64,000 nt of DNA from Melampsora larici-populina 98AG31 (Eukaryota; Basidiomycota; Pucciniomycetes; Pucciniales; Melampsoraceae). The notes below the pieces were generated by a model. That model was not told the DNA's origin. It saw nothing but the letters and a program-made list of their open reading frames with translations, and made no database searches. The stretch spans positions 476,120-540,119 of the forward strand of contig NW_006768819.1 of NCBI RefSeq assembly GCF_000204055.1. The letters are read 5' to 3'. This document shows, piece after piece, positions 24,251 to 35,314 of the stretch. A program made the translations under genes and the position numbers. Each line of letters starts with the position of its first letter. Position 1 is the first letter of the stretch.

Positions 24251-24544
24251 ACGGGGTGGCTAGCGGTACAAATATAACAAAAACTAAAATACTAAACTAA
24301 CAAAATCTTTAAGATAAATACTAAATGATAAAAAACCGCGCATACAAATACAAAACATAAACTAAAATAGGAAAAATAATTATAGAAACACACTGTAAGA
24401 CTGAAGAAGCCCACTTCTCTTTTTTTAAGAATAATAACCCCATAACTCTCAACCGAATTTTCCGAAAGAACTTAAACTAAGATAAAGATGAATGCCAATA
24501 CTTAAAATGAGTCCTGTTCTACTGAAATGGGTGTGGTGGGAGGG

Positions 24545-24798
24545 CTTTGAAAAAAATTTAAATTTGTAATGAATACCTTATCGAGAAAGACTAGAATTAA
24601 TGAGAATGGAAATCTAGACGGAATAAGGTAAACGAGATAAAGGAAAAAGGATGTGAATTATCGAGAGAATCACGATGATGTCATTTTACCAAGTGGTAAA
24701 ATAGATATCAAAAACCCGATCCGATAACACAAAACTTTTACTCGATGTACCTATATTCCCGATATTCCAATCTGTAAATAACGAGTTACCTACTACTA
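24545..24798 (-). repeat. Split direct repeat A2
   Basis: 254 bp matching A1 except for a 7-bp deletion (ACTCGATGTACC here versus ACTCGATCATCGATGTACC in A1) and an A/G difference. It abuts B1 directly. Confidence 0.92.
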
Positions 24799-24894
24799 GA
24801 AATATCGTTCTGTACTTACGATAATATTGAAATGATCTTTCAGGAACTGGGTGAAACTTTTTGTAACATTGTCATCAAACCAAACCTACACCCT
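24799..24894 (-). repeat. Split direct repeat B1
   Basis: 96 bp, same as B2, lying immediately beside A2. The B1-A2 junction is the presumed circle junction of the rolling replication cycle (family knowledge). Confidence 0.9.
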
Positions 24895-26690
24895 CTCCGA
24901 CCCGCCTATGGAAAGACGTAAGTTGAAGAGTGGTGAAGAAGGGAGGAGTGAAGGATTAATGCTTGTAACAAAAAAGTAAGACAGTTGAAAGTCAGCAATA
25001 GAATCGAAAAAGATACGGAAACGAAAAATTTCAACACCACCAGCTTTCTTATAATTAAAGAAAAAGCTTTCACTGAAACTGTAATTCAATGCAGATACTT
25101 ACATTATTTCTAAGTGAATACGACAGAAGCTCCAATATGAGCTGGCTCTCCAATAACATGGTTCTGAGCCGCAGGCAGCCTAAGACCAACGTGGCCGCGT
25201 ACATAAATTCGAAAGGCCTCAGAAGACCATCTTCCAGCTGATTGGATAAACTCCATCGAAGCTCCAGACTGCGCTAAAGCAGTAGCGCCTCCTGACCTGA
25301 GAGAATGTCCAGAAAACGATTTATCGAATAAAGAGTGAAACCGTGATAAAAACCAAGTCCTCGATGGAACTGTGCCACTTGAAGTTAAAAATAATTCTGA
25401 TTTTGATAAAAATAATAAGTCTCTCGACGCAAATAAGACTTCATACGGATGATTGGGCAAGCGACAGATTTTTCAAAGAATTGAATGATAACTGGGACAC
25501 CCATAAAACCTGAATCGCTTTTTGAATAAGGAAGAGAATATTTAATGTACTTGCTGCATGATGAAAATTTTAAAGAACTTCTACAAATTAACTTTCTATC
25601 ATCGAAAAGCTTTGCTGAATCTGGAACTGTAAGTTCCCCTAACCTATGTAAACCTCCGAAACCCACACTCAACATGACCAAGAATAAACGATCATCATGA
25701 GTAGTTCCCATTTGCGAAATCGCAAATTCGATTTGATGAATTGAAAGAGGCTCTTTGCGCTTAACCGGTTTAGATAAATGCTTGATGCAACCCTTGATGG
25801 TTTTCAAAACTAGCTCTGACCTGGAATCACACTTGATAGAAGGAAATTTTTGATTAAAAATATATGATAAACCTATAACATAAGGGTACGTTTGGTAGCG
25901 ATTATTTTTGGCGATTATTTTGAATAATCGCGATTATTTTGCAAAATAATTTCTGTTGAAAAAATACGTTTGGGACCATTTATGGTACCCCAAAATAACT
26001 CCTTCCCCGTCCCAAAAGGAGTTTAAAAGGGTCCTTTTGATAAACGACAAAAGGGAGTTTAATCATGCGATAAACTCCTTTTTGGACTTAACAAAACTTC
26101 ATCCCGAAAGTCTTTGACCAGCTTCGACCTTCCTCGGTGTCATAGCAAGCAAACCGGATGCTGTTTCTTCAACTCGATCAACACCTTCAACACTACACCA
26201 TCACACTCAACACTTACCAGGTAATCTTCACTTCTACTTTTAGCTCCTAGCTGCCTCAAATCTATCTTCTGTTTCTCAAATATGAATATAGAACTGAATC
26301 TAATTCTGATTGCTTTGGTGTCAGAAGTTACTATCTTTTGTGTTGCACAATGAAAACTTGGAAACCATTTCTGTTTGTAGATTTGAGTTATCAATCGTTC
26401 AATTTCTGGTTGATTGTGCAATTTCAATCAATCAGTCATTTCAATCAATCGGTCAATTCCAATCAAATGTTCAAAAGCAATTGTTCACTCAACCTTGATC
26501 AATTGTAGAACATCAAAAGATACAAAAACAGATAGCTCTTAAAAGATGAAATACATTGAAAGTGGAGGAGAGTGTTGAATTTTGATTGACGACTCAATTC
26601 CAGTCAGTTGTTCAAATTCACCCGTTTCATTCCAATTGATCGTTCAACATCGACTTTGATTGAAAATTTTGTCGGATGGGGACAAAGATT

Positions 26691-27470
26691 TAAGAATGTT
26701 TTGGAATCCCTGGTCAAATGATCTGAAAGCGTGCGCTTCAGCACTGAGATCACAACCACCGACAAGAACTTATAAAAGTAACTCTGACCTGAAAGCGTGC
26801 GCTTCAGCACTGAGATCACAACCACCGACAAGAACTTATAAAAGTAACTCTGACCTATACAAAGGTTCAGGTTGATTAGTTAAGCTATCACTATTTGATA
26901 GCTGATCTTGGAGATTAAGAGATAAGATTTCTCTTCCCAAAGATAATAATTGTATTCACCTGAAAGCGTGCGCTTCAGCACTGAGATCACAACCACCGAC
27001 AAGAACTTATAAAAGTAACTCTGACCTATAATCACAATAATAAGGTTAGAGATAAAGAATTGAGAATAAGTGAAACTGAGAATAGACAATTCAGTACCTA
27101 TACAAAGGTTCAGGTTGATTAGTTAAGCTATCACTATTTGATAGCTGATCTTGGAGATTAAGAGATAAGATCTATTGAGTAAAAGAGAAAGTAACATGAA
27201 TCGAAATAAAACAGCAGGTTAACTTAATTGAAAAGATAATAAAAAGTGAAATATGACTTACTTCTCTTCCCAAAGATGGGGAAAAGAGAAGTAAGATAAG
27301 TTGAGCAATGAAAGTTATAAGTACTACGGTTATGCTGGGGTGATTAATGATGTCATTCTTTGATTTCACTGATGACGACATTTCTTAGTGTATTACTTAA
27401 CACTACCTTCGTAATTCCTCTCTTGGTTAAATTTTAATGTATTTGTTCAGGTCGATTGAACACTTCAACA
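26691..27470 (-). repeat. Copia 3' LTR, rearranged and expanded to 780 bp
   Basis: Compared with the 471-bp 5' LTR it carries three copies of a 66-bp module (26723-26788, 26789-26854, 26960-27025) instead of one. It also has two copies of the following ~74-bp segment (26855-26928 and from 27098). Unique joins lie at about 26929-26959 and 27026-27097. The 66-bp module holds the TATA-like word TTTTATAAG on the transcribed strand. Confidence 0.9.
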
Positions 27471-27501
27471 CCCCCCCTCAATCGACAGAATTAAAATATC
27501 C

Positions 27502-30500
27502 TTATCCATCCACCTTTCTCATACCTACTCTCTCTCTAAATTCATTAAACGGACCCGGATGTAACGGCTTTGTCAATAAGTCAGCCAACATATCTTCAGA
27601 TGCACAATAAATTAATTTAATAACTTTATCCCTGACTTTCTCTCGTAACCAGTGATGATGTATTTCTATAGCTTTTGTCCTACCATGCATAACCGCGTTT
27701 TCTGAAATATCTATAGCACTTAAACTGTCGCAATTTAAATAATATGGGGTTTCTTGAGGTAAGCCAATGGAATTTAAGAAAGAGGATAACCAGATAATCT
27801 CATCACCGGCTTCATTCGCAGCTCTATACTCCGCTTCGGTTGATGACTTTGCCACCGTCTGTTGCAGTCGACTCCGCCAACTAATAGCTCCTCCGCATAG
27901 CAAAAAAATATAACCGGTTGTAGATCGTCTAGTACTTTTATCACCGGCCCAATCAGAATCAGCGAAGTGTTGAGGTAGAGCATATCCGTTATTGCCTGTA
28001 ATAATTGCTGATGGTGACTTTTCGTAATGTATGCAGTAGTCCATAGTACCTTTAAGATATCGCAACACATGTTTGAAGGCTTCCCAATGCCTCAGAGTAG
28101 GATTATCTAGATGTTGGGACAAACATCCCACTGCATATGTTATATCGGGCCTGGTACACTGAGATAGATACATTAAACTGCCTACCCCGCTTCGATAAGG
28201 CAAATTGAGCAAGCTAAACGATTTCGCCTCATCCGGCGTTGATTTGGTAAGTTTGGTGCCACCTGGAAAGGGAGTCGAAGCAGGTTTACTGTCTGTCATT
28301 CCGAAGCGTTCAAGAAGGGAACGAGTCATGGCTTCTTGCCCTATGATGTAATGATGAGGGCCCGCTCGCACTATCTGAATTCCCACAACACTAGTCGAAA
28401 CACCAAGGTCTTCCATCGGCCAAAATCCACCAATTTCCTTCTTAAAGGCTTCAATATTGTTTCCGGTGATTGCGAGATCATCAACATGTAAATAAAATAG
28501 ACATATTTCATTCAATCTACGTCTAATATAAACACACTCGTCTGCTACAGATTGGATGAACCCAGCTTTTAAGCATTTAGATTTAAATTCATTGTTCCAC
28601 TCCCTGGCTGATTGCTTCAATCCATAAAGTGCCTGGAGCAGTTCACATACAAGATCTTCGCCTTCAATTTCATACCCCTCAGGTTGCTCCATGAAAATTT
28701 GATGCTTTAATCTGCTATTAAGGAATGCAGCTATCGTATCCATGGAATGAATAGGGAGACCGTGGAAGCTAGCAAACGCCACCACACTACGAAATGATGC
28801 GGGCTTCCCGGTGGGTGCAAATGTTTCGTCATAGTCAACACCGTGCGTTTGGGTGTAACCTTTGGCGACGATCCGGGCTTTGTGTTTATTGATTGATCCG
28901 TCAGGATTCAACTTGACTTTAAAGTGCCACTTACTGCCAACCACAGGTCGATCGGCGGGACGAGGTACGAGTATCCAAACCTTCTTATCAGACATGTTCT
29001 TCATCTCTTTCTCACAGGCAGATTTCCATTCTTCCTTATCGGTACTGTTCATCGCTGATTTAAAACTATGTGGTTCCTGAATTAGACGAACCATGGAACC
29101 AACTGAAAACGCATACGGAAATGAGTCGTGCAAGTCTATAAAAGCACCCTCATCTTCCCAATAAGCGAAACTAGCCGATGGATTGTAACGTTCTGTTGGT
29201 CTTCGTTCTCTTTCAGACCGACGTAAATTCAAGTTGGGAGGTTGGCCAGATTGTGCCCCCTCTAGGTTTTCGGTAGGATGAATATCAGCGATGATGTCCT
29301 CCTGGTGCATTCCTTCACCACCAGGGAACTGGACGTCGTCGTCCTGAATCTCAATAGGAGCTACAGGTACGGAAGGATCCGGTAAAAGTTGGTCTTCATC
29401 ATCTTCAAAGGACAACTGTGATAGATCGAGTGAATTGATTCTTTTGAAAGGAAAGTTTCTTTCATTGAAAATAACATCATGTGAGATAACAATAGCGTTC
29501 TTATCCAGAAGGAAGACTTCATAGTTCAGGTTATGTTCAGTATGACCTAACAGGATAGCTTGTCTCGAAGTATGTTCAAATTTGCCATGTCTGATTGCTT
29601 TCCTAATAAGCACATAGCAAAGGCAGCCTATCGGTCTCACATGCTTGACATCAGGTTGACGATTGTTCCATAGTTCGAACGGAGTCTTCCCAGCAGGTAA
29701 TGAAGAAGTGATTGTACGGTTCTTTAAATAAACCGCAGATTTTATAGCATAGAGCCAGAATTTGATTGGAAGATTTGCTTCGATCATCATCGCTCTTGCT
29801 GGCTCGGTAATTGTCCTGTTTGATCTCTCGGCTACACCGTTCTCCTCAGGGGTGTAGGTTGCTGTGGTTCTCACATAGATGCCAACTTCCTTGCAATAAG
29901 GCACTAAGGTGTTATTGATGAATTCGTAACCGTTGTCTAGTGTGATGGTCTTAATCTTGGTGTTGCATTGTCTTTCTACAAGAGTAATGTATTGTCGAAT
30001 TTTATCAAATACAACATCAGCCGATTTAGTAGTCAAACCCACAACGTGACGATAACGAGAGTAGTCGTCAGTAAACAACATGAAGTAAGCACTGCCACAG
30101 ATAGCAGGTGTCCTAATGATACCGCTGAGGTCAAGATGAACGTTCTCTAGCAAACATAAGCTTCTGACATGGAGATTGTTATGAGGGATGCGATGCCCTT
30201 TTGCTAAATTACAAGAGTCGCAAGGTAGGTGATCCGGGATTAACGAAGCGTCCACACCCAAGCCTTGAACACTACTCTTAACAGCCATCGACTTCATATA
30301 TCTGACGTTCGGGTGACCTAGACGGCGATGCAGGGTAATGGCGGCATCATTAGTTTGCGATACGGTGATGTTTGCTTCAGGAAGTGCTTCATTGAGCGAA
30401 ATCGTTCTCACATAAGACTTCAAAAGCTTAGTGCCATCACTCAGACAACCCTCGAAAGCACGATTTCCGTTATTAGTGATAACAAAGATATCGTTCTCTT

Positions 30501-32052
30501 TCTTGATGATAAAGTCATTTCTAAGTAAGATTGTCCCTCCGATCAAACTACGTTTGAGATTGGGAATATAAAGGCAGTCGAGGAGTTCGAACATATGACC
30601 ATCGGGTCCGAGAAACTTGACGTTTCCACGTCCATGGATCTTAAGAGTAGCTGTACCCCCAGCCATATCCAAAGCTTCATTACAGCCAGTCATAGCTAAG
30701 AAATCGGCGAATACATGCTTCTCTTTGAACATGTGGTGAGAAGCAGCGGTATCGATCAGGACTTCAGTTATTTCGGGTTTGTCTTCAATTGATAATTTCG
30801 ATAAAGATTTGACCGAGACATGACTAGCCGAGGCGTTCAAGGAATTAAACGAGCGTTCTAGTTGTTCAATAGTTGGTTCTCCATGAAGGATAGTTGCCGA
30901 AGCAGAGGAGGAAGTGCCTAGATTCTTTGGCGGTTCTCCGTTCCACTGACCCAACTTCACTCGTTGTTCTATCCACTCTCGTTGCAGATGCTCGTTGCCA
31001 GGCCTTTTAAAACAATTCTCGGGGTCATGATTTTGCCCGGTACATTTGGTCTTAGTGCACTTGTTCCTGGATTTGTTTCGAGAGAGAGAGTTCGAAGCAA
31101 AACTGGCTTCGGCCGCGTGATGAATGACAGGTGAAGGCTTCAAAGCTGGTGATCCTCTAGTCAACATAGATACTGCGTCAAGTCTTTTACGTAATTCCGA
31201 TACAACCTTATCATACTCTTTTACACCCGAAATCGCTATTTCTCTAGCATCTTGAAAATGACTATTGTTCAGAGAAATTAACAACTTTCTTCCAAGATCT
31301 TCATCCGACATTTGGCCACCAGAGGTTTTGTATTTAGTAACGGCGTTCTGAAAATTTTGTATGTGAGTTAAAATTGGGACATTTGGGCCTTGAACGATAA
31401 GGTTGAGAGACCTTTCTAATAGCAATCGTAATTCTTACGATCTGCTTGAATGATAATCAGTGATGGCCTTCCAAAGCTTTGAGGGCAGATCTTGAGTATC
31501 AGGTCCATCATCTCTGTATATGGTAATTTTTGGTTCGAACCTGGATCGGTTTACATCATCCATGTTGTTCAACATCCAATTAGTAATGCAAGCTCTACTA
31601 ACTTCATCACTAAATTGGCTGTTTTCTAGTTTAATTTCATCCGAGATTAGATATTCAGATAAGAAGAAAGATTTCAATCCAGTTCTAATGAATGAGGCCC
31701 ATAACGTATAATTATCGTCAGTCAAGGTCTTCATGGAACGACCTAATGCCTGATTCAACAACATAGCTTGTTGTTGATAAGTTAATTCAGGTGGAATAGA
31801 TGAAGATGCCATAGTTGGATTTGGATTGTCTTTAGATGATAAGCTTTCCTTCGATGAAGCTGGATTCATTAACAATGGTTCGGTTAAATTTAATGTTTGA
31901 GAATCAAGATATGATGATGAAGGTGGTCTGAGTAGTGTAGATAGATTATTGACAGTCTCGTCGGCTTCGTCTTCCGAATTATTGGTTGATGGGTTGGGGC
32001 TGGTCGATTGAGCAAAGAATATGTCGGGATTGTTTGTTTGATCAGGATTCAT
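27502..32052 (-). pseudogene. Copia gag-pol polyprotein with one in-frame stop
   Basis: One frame of 1516 codons is interrupted only by TAA at 31437-31435 (codon 206, in gag). After the stop: zinc knuckle C-x4-C-x4-H-x4-C (near residue 123 of the downstream frame), protease DTAASHHM (near 225), integrase zinc motif (HRRLGHPN...CDSC), integrase core (DLSGI, TLDNGYEF, ENGVAERSNRT), RT (KARIVAKGYTQ, MDTIAAFLN, YLHVDDL) and RNase H (DSDWAGDKSTRRSTTGY, SSTEAEYRA). The stop could be one C-to-T change of a glutamine codon. RT has HVDD where many copia elements have YVDD. Everything else looks intact, so damage is minimal. Confidence 0.93.
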
Positions 32053-32088
32053 TCGTTTATTGGATTGATGAAATGACTCTCGCTACCA

Positions 32089-32559
32089 TAAGAATGTTTT
32101 GGAATCCCTGGTCAAATGATCTGAAAGCGTGCGCTTCAGCACTGAGATCACAACCACCGACAAGAACTTATAAAAGTAACTCTGACCTATACAAAGGTTC
32201 AGGTTGATTAGTTAAGCTATCACTATTTGATAGCTGATCTTGGAGATTAAGAGATAAGATCTATTGAGTAAAAGAGAAAGTAACATGAATCAAAATAAAA
32301 CAGCAGGTTAACTTAATTGAAAAGATAATAAAAAGTGAAATATGACTTACTTCTCTTCCCAAAGATGGGGAAAAGAGAAGTAAGATAAGTTGAGCAATGA
32401 AAGTTATAAGTACTACGGTTATGCTGGGGTGATTAATGATGTCATTCTTTGATTTCACTGATGACGACATTTCTTAGTGTATTACTTAACACTACCTTCG
32501 TAATTCCTCTCTTGGTTAAATTTTAATGTATTTGTTCAGGTCGATTGAACACTTCAACA
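32089..32559 (-). repeat. Copia 5' LTR (471 bp)
   Basis: On the minus strand it starts TGTTGAAGTGTTCAATCGACC-like and ends ACATTCTTA directly before the TGGTAGC primer-binding site. It contains a single 66-bp TATA-bearing module. Confidence 0.9.
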
Positions 32560-33084
32560 AGATTGTGTCATGTGTTCATTACTTGGAACAGACATTGGCA
32601 AAGGATGTCCATATGGGTGGATGTGAGGTGGTGTAATGTGAAGTGAGGTGATGTGAGAGGAGGTGAGGAACTTTTAAAGAAAGTTGACAAGATACGTCTG
32701 ATTGGGATAAATTTCAACCAAACGTGATTTTGTCAAATGTACCCATAACGGAGTTTGTTTGAGAAAAACTCCATTTGACCAATAAACTCAATTGCCCCGG
32801 GGCAATGTACCTGGGGTCAAATGGAGTTTACAATCTGTAATCGCAACCAAACGTACCCTAAATTCTAACCGATCTTGGAGAAATTTTTCTAGACGTATAT
32901 GTAATATAATCACATAAGGTCTCACAGTCTGGATTAAAAATATAGCCGAATTGAATACAGAACCTATAAAAACTGCGAAAACCTGATTTATACTTTTGAA
33001 GAGTTGAAAAAACTATTGTTGCATTCTGATCATGCTTTACTAACTTTTTAATCTTGGAAACTGATAAGATAGAAGAAGAAGGTT

Positions 33085-35256
33085 TTAAAGATCTCGACTC
33101 CATGATAAAGCAGGATTGTTGAAGTGCTGAAGGTTAATTCCGATTCCTCCAGAACCCAGAGCTGGATCAATATTGAGAAGAGAAATTGATAAAGGATAGA
33201 ACTTTTGTTTGACTGAATCTACCAACGCATGAGACAACATGTCTGCGCATGAGTTGTTCAAACCGTAGATGTGAGACACTTTTACTTCCACTTGACAGTC
33301 TACTATTCTCTTCACAATGTACCTGAATAACGGACGAACGAGTTTGTTCGGCCGGTGAGAATTAAATAGATGAAACACATTTTTGTTGTCCGTGTGTATA
33401 TAAATTCTTCTTGAACTAGAATTTATACCTAGATCAATAGCTGCCAATACTGCTAACAACTCGGCCCAATAAATATGCCGAGAAGGCAAAGGCAGTTTGT
33501 GATAATAGGCCAATCTCTCTTTCGGATTCCAAACTCCAATACCAGATGGACATGCATCAACATAGAAAATTGAGTCCGCTTGAAACGCCGACCAAGTTGT
33601 AGATTTTAGTATCAGAACCCCGTTAGAAGCTTCAAAATACTTTATTAACCAACGTAAGTCCTGCTGGTTTTCTTTGTTCAGATGAATCGGAAGAAATCGA
33701 CCACACTTCCCAGCTGTTTTTTCGTATAAGCTTTGGAGGGCAAACCGACCCATTGGCATCGAATTGAAACCCCACGAAATCCAACCTTGCATCGAATGCC
33801 AATCCCTTAAAGAATGACTCGGAGACGAAACAAAATTCTTCATCGAATTAACCATTAGTAACTTTTTGTCCGCTTCGAGATAAATACTCATTTTCTCTGA
33901 GTCCACGATGTGTCCAATGATCTCTAGAATTGACCCGTGAACTTGTTTCTTCCAGACCCAAGGAACACCTAGAATGTCGAAAACCATAAGTAATTTCGCT
34001 TGAGGACCTGGAATTCTATGATCTTTAAACACAATCCAATCATCTGCTGCAGCTGCGGACCAAACGTCGTCCATCATATTATTTAAATATTTGATGTGAA
34101 ATACGTTTTCTGCAATCCATAACACTAGAGAAAAAACTCCACACCATATGTGAGGGGATGCCGATGAGCCAAAATTAAGATTGTGATCAACCCGGAATTT
34201 CTTTTTGATTCTAAGAATTTGCCTAATTTGATATTGACGATGAAGAGGTAATGTTCTGAATGCTCCTTCCACATCCGATTTATATAAGGTAATATTTCCA
34301 TGTTTCTTTTTCAATTCGATTAAAAAAGGAACCCAAGATTTCAAAGAGTCATAAGAAACCTTTATTTTATCCTTGTCAATCAGATCATTCGGAGAAGGCT
34401 TCCCGAAACTCATATTTGAGCATACTCGCATCTTGTCCGAATCTTTCTTCGAAGTCATCAACAAAGGGATAACTTTCATTCCGGGCAAGAGAGTCGAAAA
34501 TTCTTCAGAGTAACGTCCTTTCAAGATTTCTTCTTCACACTGTTTTTCTAGTAAAGCTTGATTTTCAAAACATGTTTTATGATTCGGAGTATCGACGATA
34601 ATAGATGATGGTAAGGAAGAGGACGGCCAAAAACCTTCCCTCAATCCTTTCAACGCTGAATTCACAAACGGTCTGTTGGGGTGAAATTTTAGTAATTCTT
34701 CCATTTTGTCGATGTTGAATGGAGTTGCTATTTTAAATAAATAATGAAACTGCTTCAGAGCAAAAGCAGCGTCTTGATCTTCCTCTAAAGATGGAGCGTC
34801 AGGAAATGGCTCAGCCGTGATACTAGATTCGATCGAAGCTGAGAAACCGAGAGGATTGCTTCCATCCCATTGATAACCTCGAAGATATTTCTCCGAAGTA
34901 TACTCTTCAGGCGTGATTGCATCCCCTGTGTTTTGCACCACATCCCCTGACATTCTATGGACACTAGTATCAGTATAAGAAACCAATACTAGATAAAACA
35001 TAACCAAAAACTTCACAAATATATGAACTTTACCTACACATAAATGTAAGTGCTTGCAATCTGGGTTTTGGCAATCTGAGGTACTGTTATACGCTAAACA
35101 GTATTGCTCTTCCAATCTAACCCCCTTCGATTCTGTAATCGGAAAAGTCCCTTTTTGCTTAAAGTCCGGAGTATAATGCACCCCAGGCGTAAAAGTCTTA
35201 GTCGAAGGACCTTGAAGAGGAAGGCCTTTTCTTCGAAAAGGCTGCTGATAAGAAGG
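33085..35256 (-). CDS. Reverse transcriptase / RNase H of the Ngaro-like element
   Basis: Open from the splice acceptor at 35257 to the stop at 33085. It begins PSYQQPFRRKG and contains a CCCH-like finger (C-x7-C-x4-C-x3-H, in EEQYCLAYNS then CQNPDCKHLH). The RT domain follows, with SDVEGAFRTLPLH, FGSSASPHIW and catalytic NMMDDVWS. RNase H has FYVDACPSG, WAELLAVLAA, HTDNKN and NNSCADMLSHA. A second intron, GTAAAG at 35033 to CAG at 34947 (87 bp), is possible; alternatively translation restarts at MSGDVVQNTGD. It ends overlapping the recombinase start. It copies element RNA to cDNA. Confidence 0.88.
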   Translation of the reverse strand, partial: PSYQQPFRRKGLPLQGPSTKTFTPGVHYTPDFKQKGTFPITESKGVRLEEQYCLAYNSTSDCQNPDCKHLHLCVGKVHIFVKFLVMFYLVLVSYTDTSVHRMSGDVVQNTGDAITPEEYTSEKYLRGYQWDGSNPLGFSASIESSITAEPFPDAPSLEEDQDAAFALKQFHYLFKIATPFNIDKMEELLKFHPNRPFVNSALKGLREGFWPSSSLPSSIIVDTPNHKTCFENQALLEKQCEEEILKGRYSEEFSTLLPGMKVIPLLMTSKKDSDKMRVCSNMSFGKPSPNDLIDKDKIKVSYDSLKSWVPFLIELKKKHGNITLYKSDVEGAFRTLPLHRQYQIRQILRIKKKFRVDHNLNFGSSASPHIWCGVFSLVLWIAENVFHIKYLNNMMDDVWSAAAADDWIVFKDHRIPGPQAKLLMVFDILGVPWVWKKQVHGSILEIIGHIVDSEKMSIYLEADKKLLMVNSMKNFVSSPSHSLRDWHSMQGWISWGFNSMPMGRFALQSLYEKTAGKCGRFLPIHLNKENQQDLRWLIKYFEASNGVLILKSTTWSAFQADSIFYVDACPSGIGVWNPKERLAYYHKLPLPSRHIYWAELLAVLAAIDLGINSSSRRIYIHTDNKNVFHLFNSHRPNKLVRPLFRYIVKRIVDCQVEVKVSHIYGLNNSCADMLSHALVDSVKQKFYPLSISLLNIDPALGSGGIGINLQHFNNPALSWSRDL

Positions 35257-35314
35257 CTGTGAAACATAACCGGTAAGTACTAACACAATGAACATATCCA
35301 TAAAAACCACTTAC
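35257..35314 (-). other. Putative intron joining gag and RT frames
   Basis: 58 bp, GTAAGT donor, CACAG acceptor, with an internal ACTTAC branch-like word. The length is 1 modulo 3, exactly what is needed to move from the gag frame into the RT frame. Confidence 0.65.

Larger units (their letters stand above)
26691..32559 (-). mobile_element. Ty1/copia LTR retrotransposon, nearly complete
   Basis: The element is bounded by LTRs at 32089-32559 (5') and 26691-27470 (3') and flanked by the 5-bp duplication AGATT (26686-26690 and 32560-32564). On the minus strand TGGTAGCGAGAG follows the 5' LTR immediately, in primer-binding-site position. GAGGGGGGG lies directly before the 3' LTR as the polypurine tract. 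The single gag-pol frame (32052-27502) has gag, protease, integrase, RT and RNase H in copia order. It sits within the Harbinger-like element. Confidence 0.93.
25884..32858. mobile_element. PIF/Harbinger-like non-autonomous element, about 1.1 kb before a copia insertion
   Basis: Terminal inverted repeats GGGTACGTTTGGTAGCGATTA and, on the right, TAATCGCAACCAAACGTACCC (one mismatch). TAA target duplication at 25881-25883 and 32859-32861. The GGG...GTTTGG end and the TWA target are typical of Tourist/Harbinger elements. Removing it restores the recombinase frame, which independently fixes its limits. Subterminal regions share CTCCATTTGACC/GGAGTTT words. No transposase was found; the 95-codon frame at 26140-26427 has no domain. 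Confidence 0.85.
25110..33103 (-). pseudogene. Tyrosine recombinase of the Ngaro-like element, split by insertion and frameshifted
   Basis: The N-terminal part is at 33103-32859 and the rest at 25880-25110. The first part carries the SAM-like DNA-binding segment (TLQKYKSGFRSFYRFC). Skipping the insertion and one TAA copy keeps the reading frame exactly. The catalytic domain shows RLGE (first Arg), GHSLRSGGATALAQSG (His-x-x-Arg) and FRIYVRGH (Tyr), the R..HxxR..Y set of tyrosine recombinases. Around 25385-25460 the frame changes by one base (CPIIRMKSYLRR in one frame, LLFLSKSELFLTSSGTVPS in the next). So a frameshift or sequencing error exists besides the insertion. The start at 33103 overlaps the RT frame end by 19 bp. 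Confidence 0.85.
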
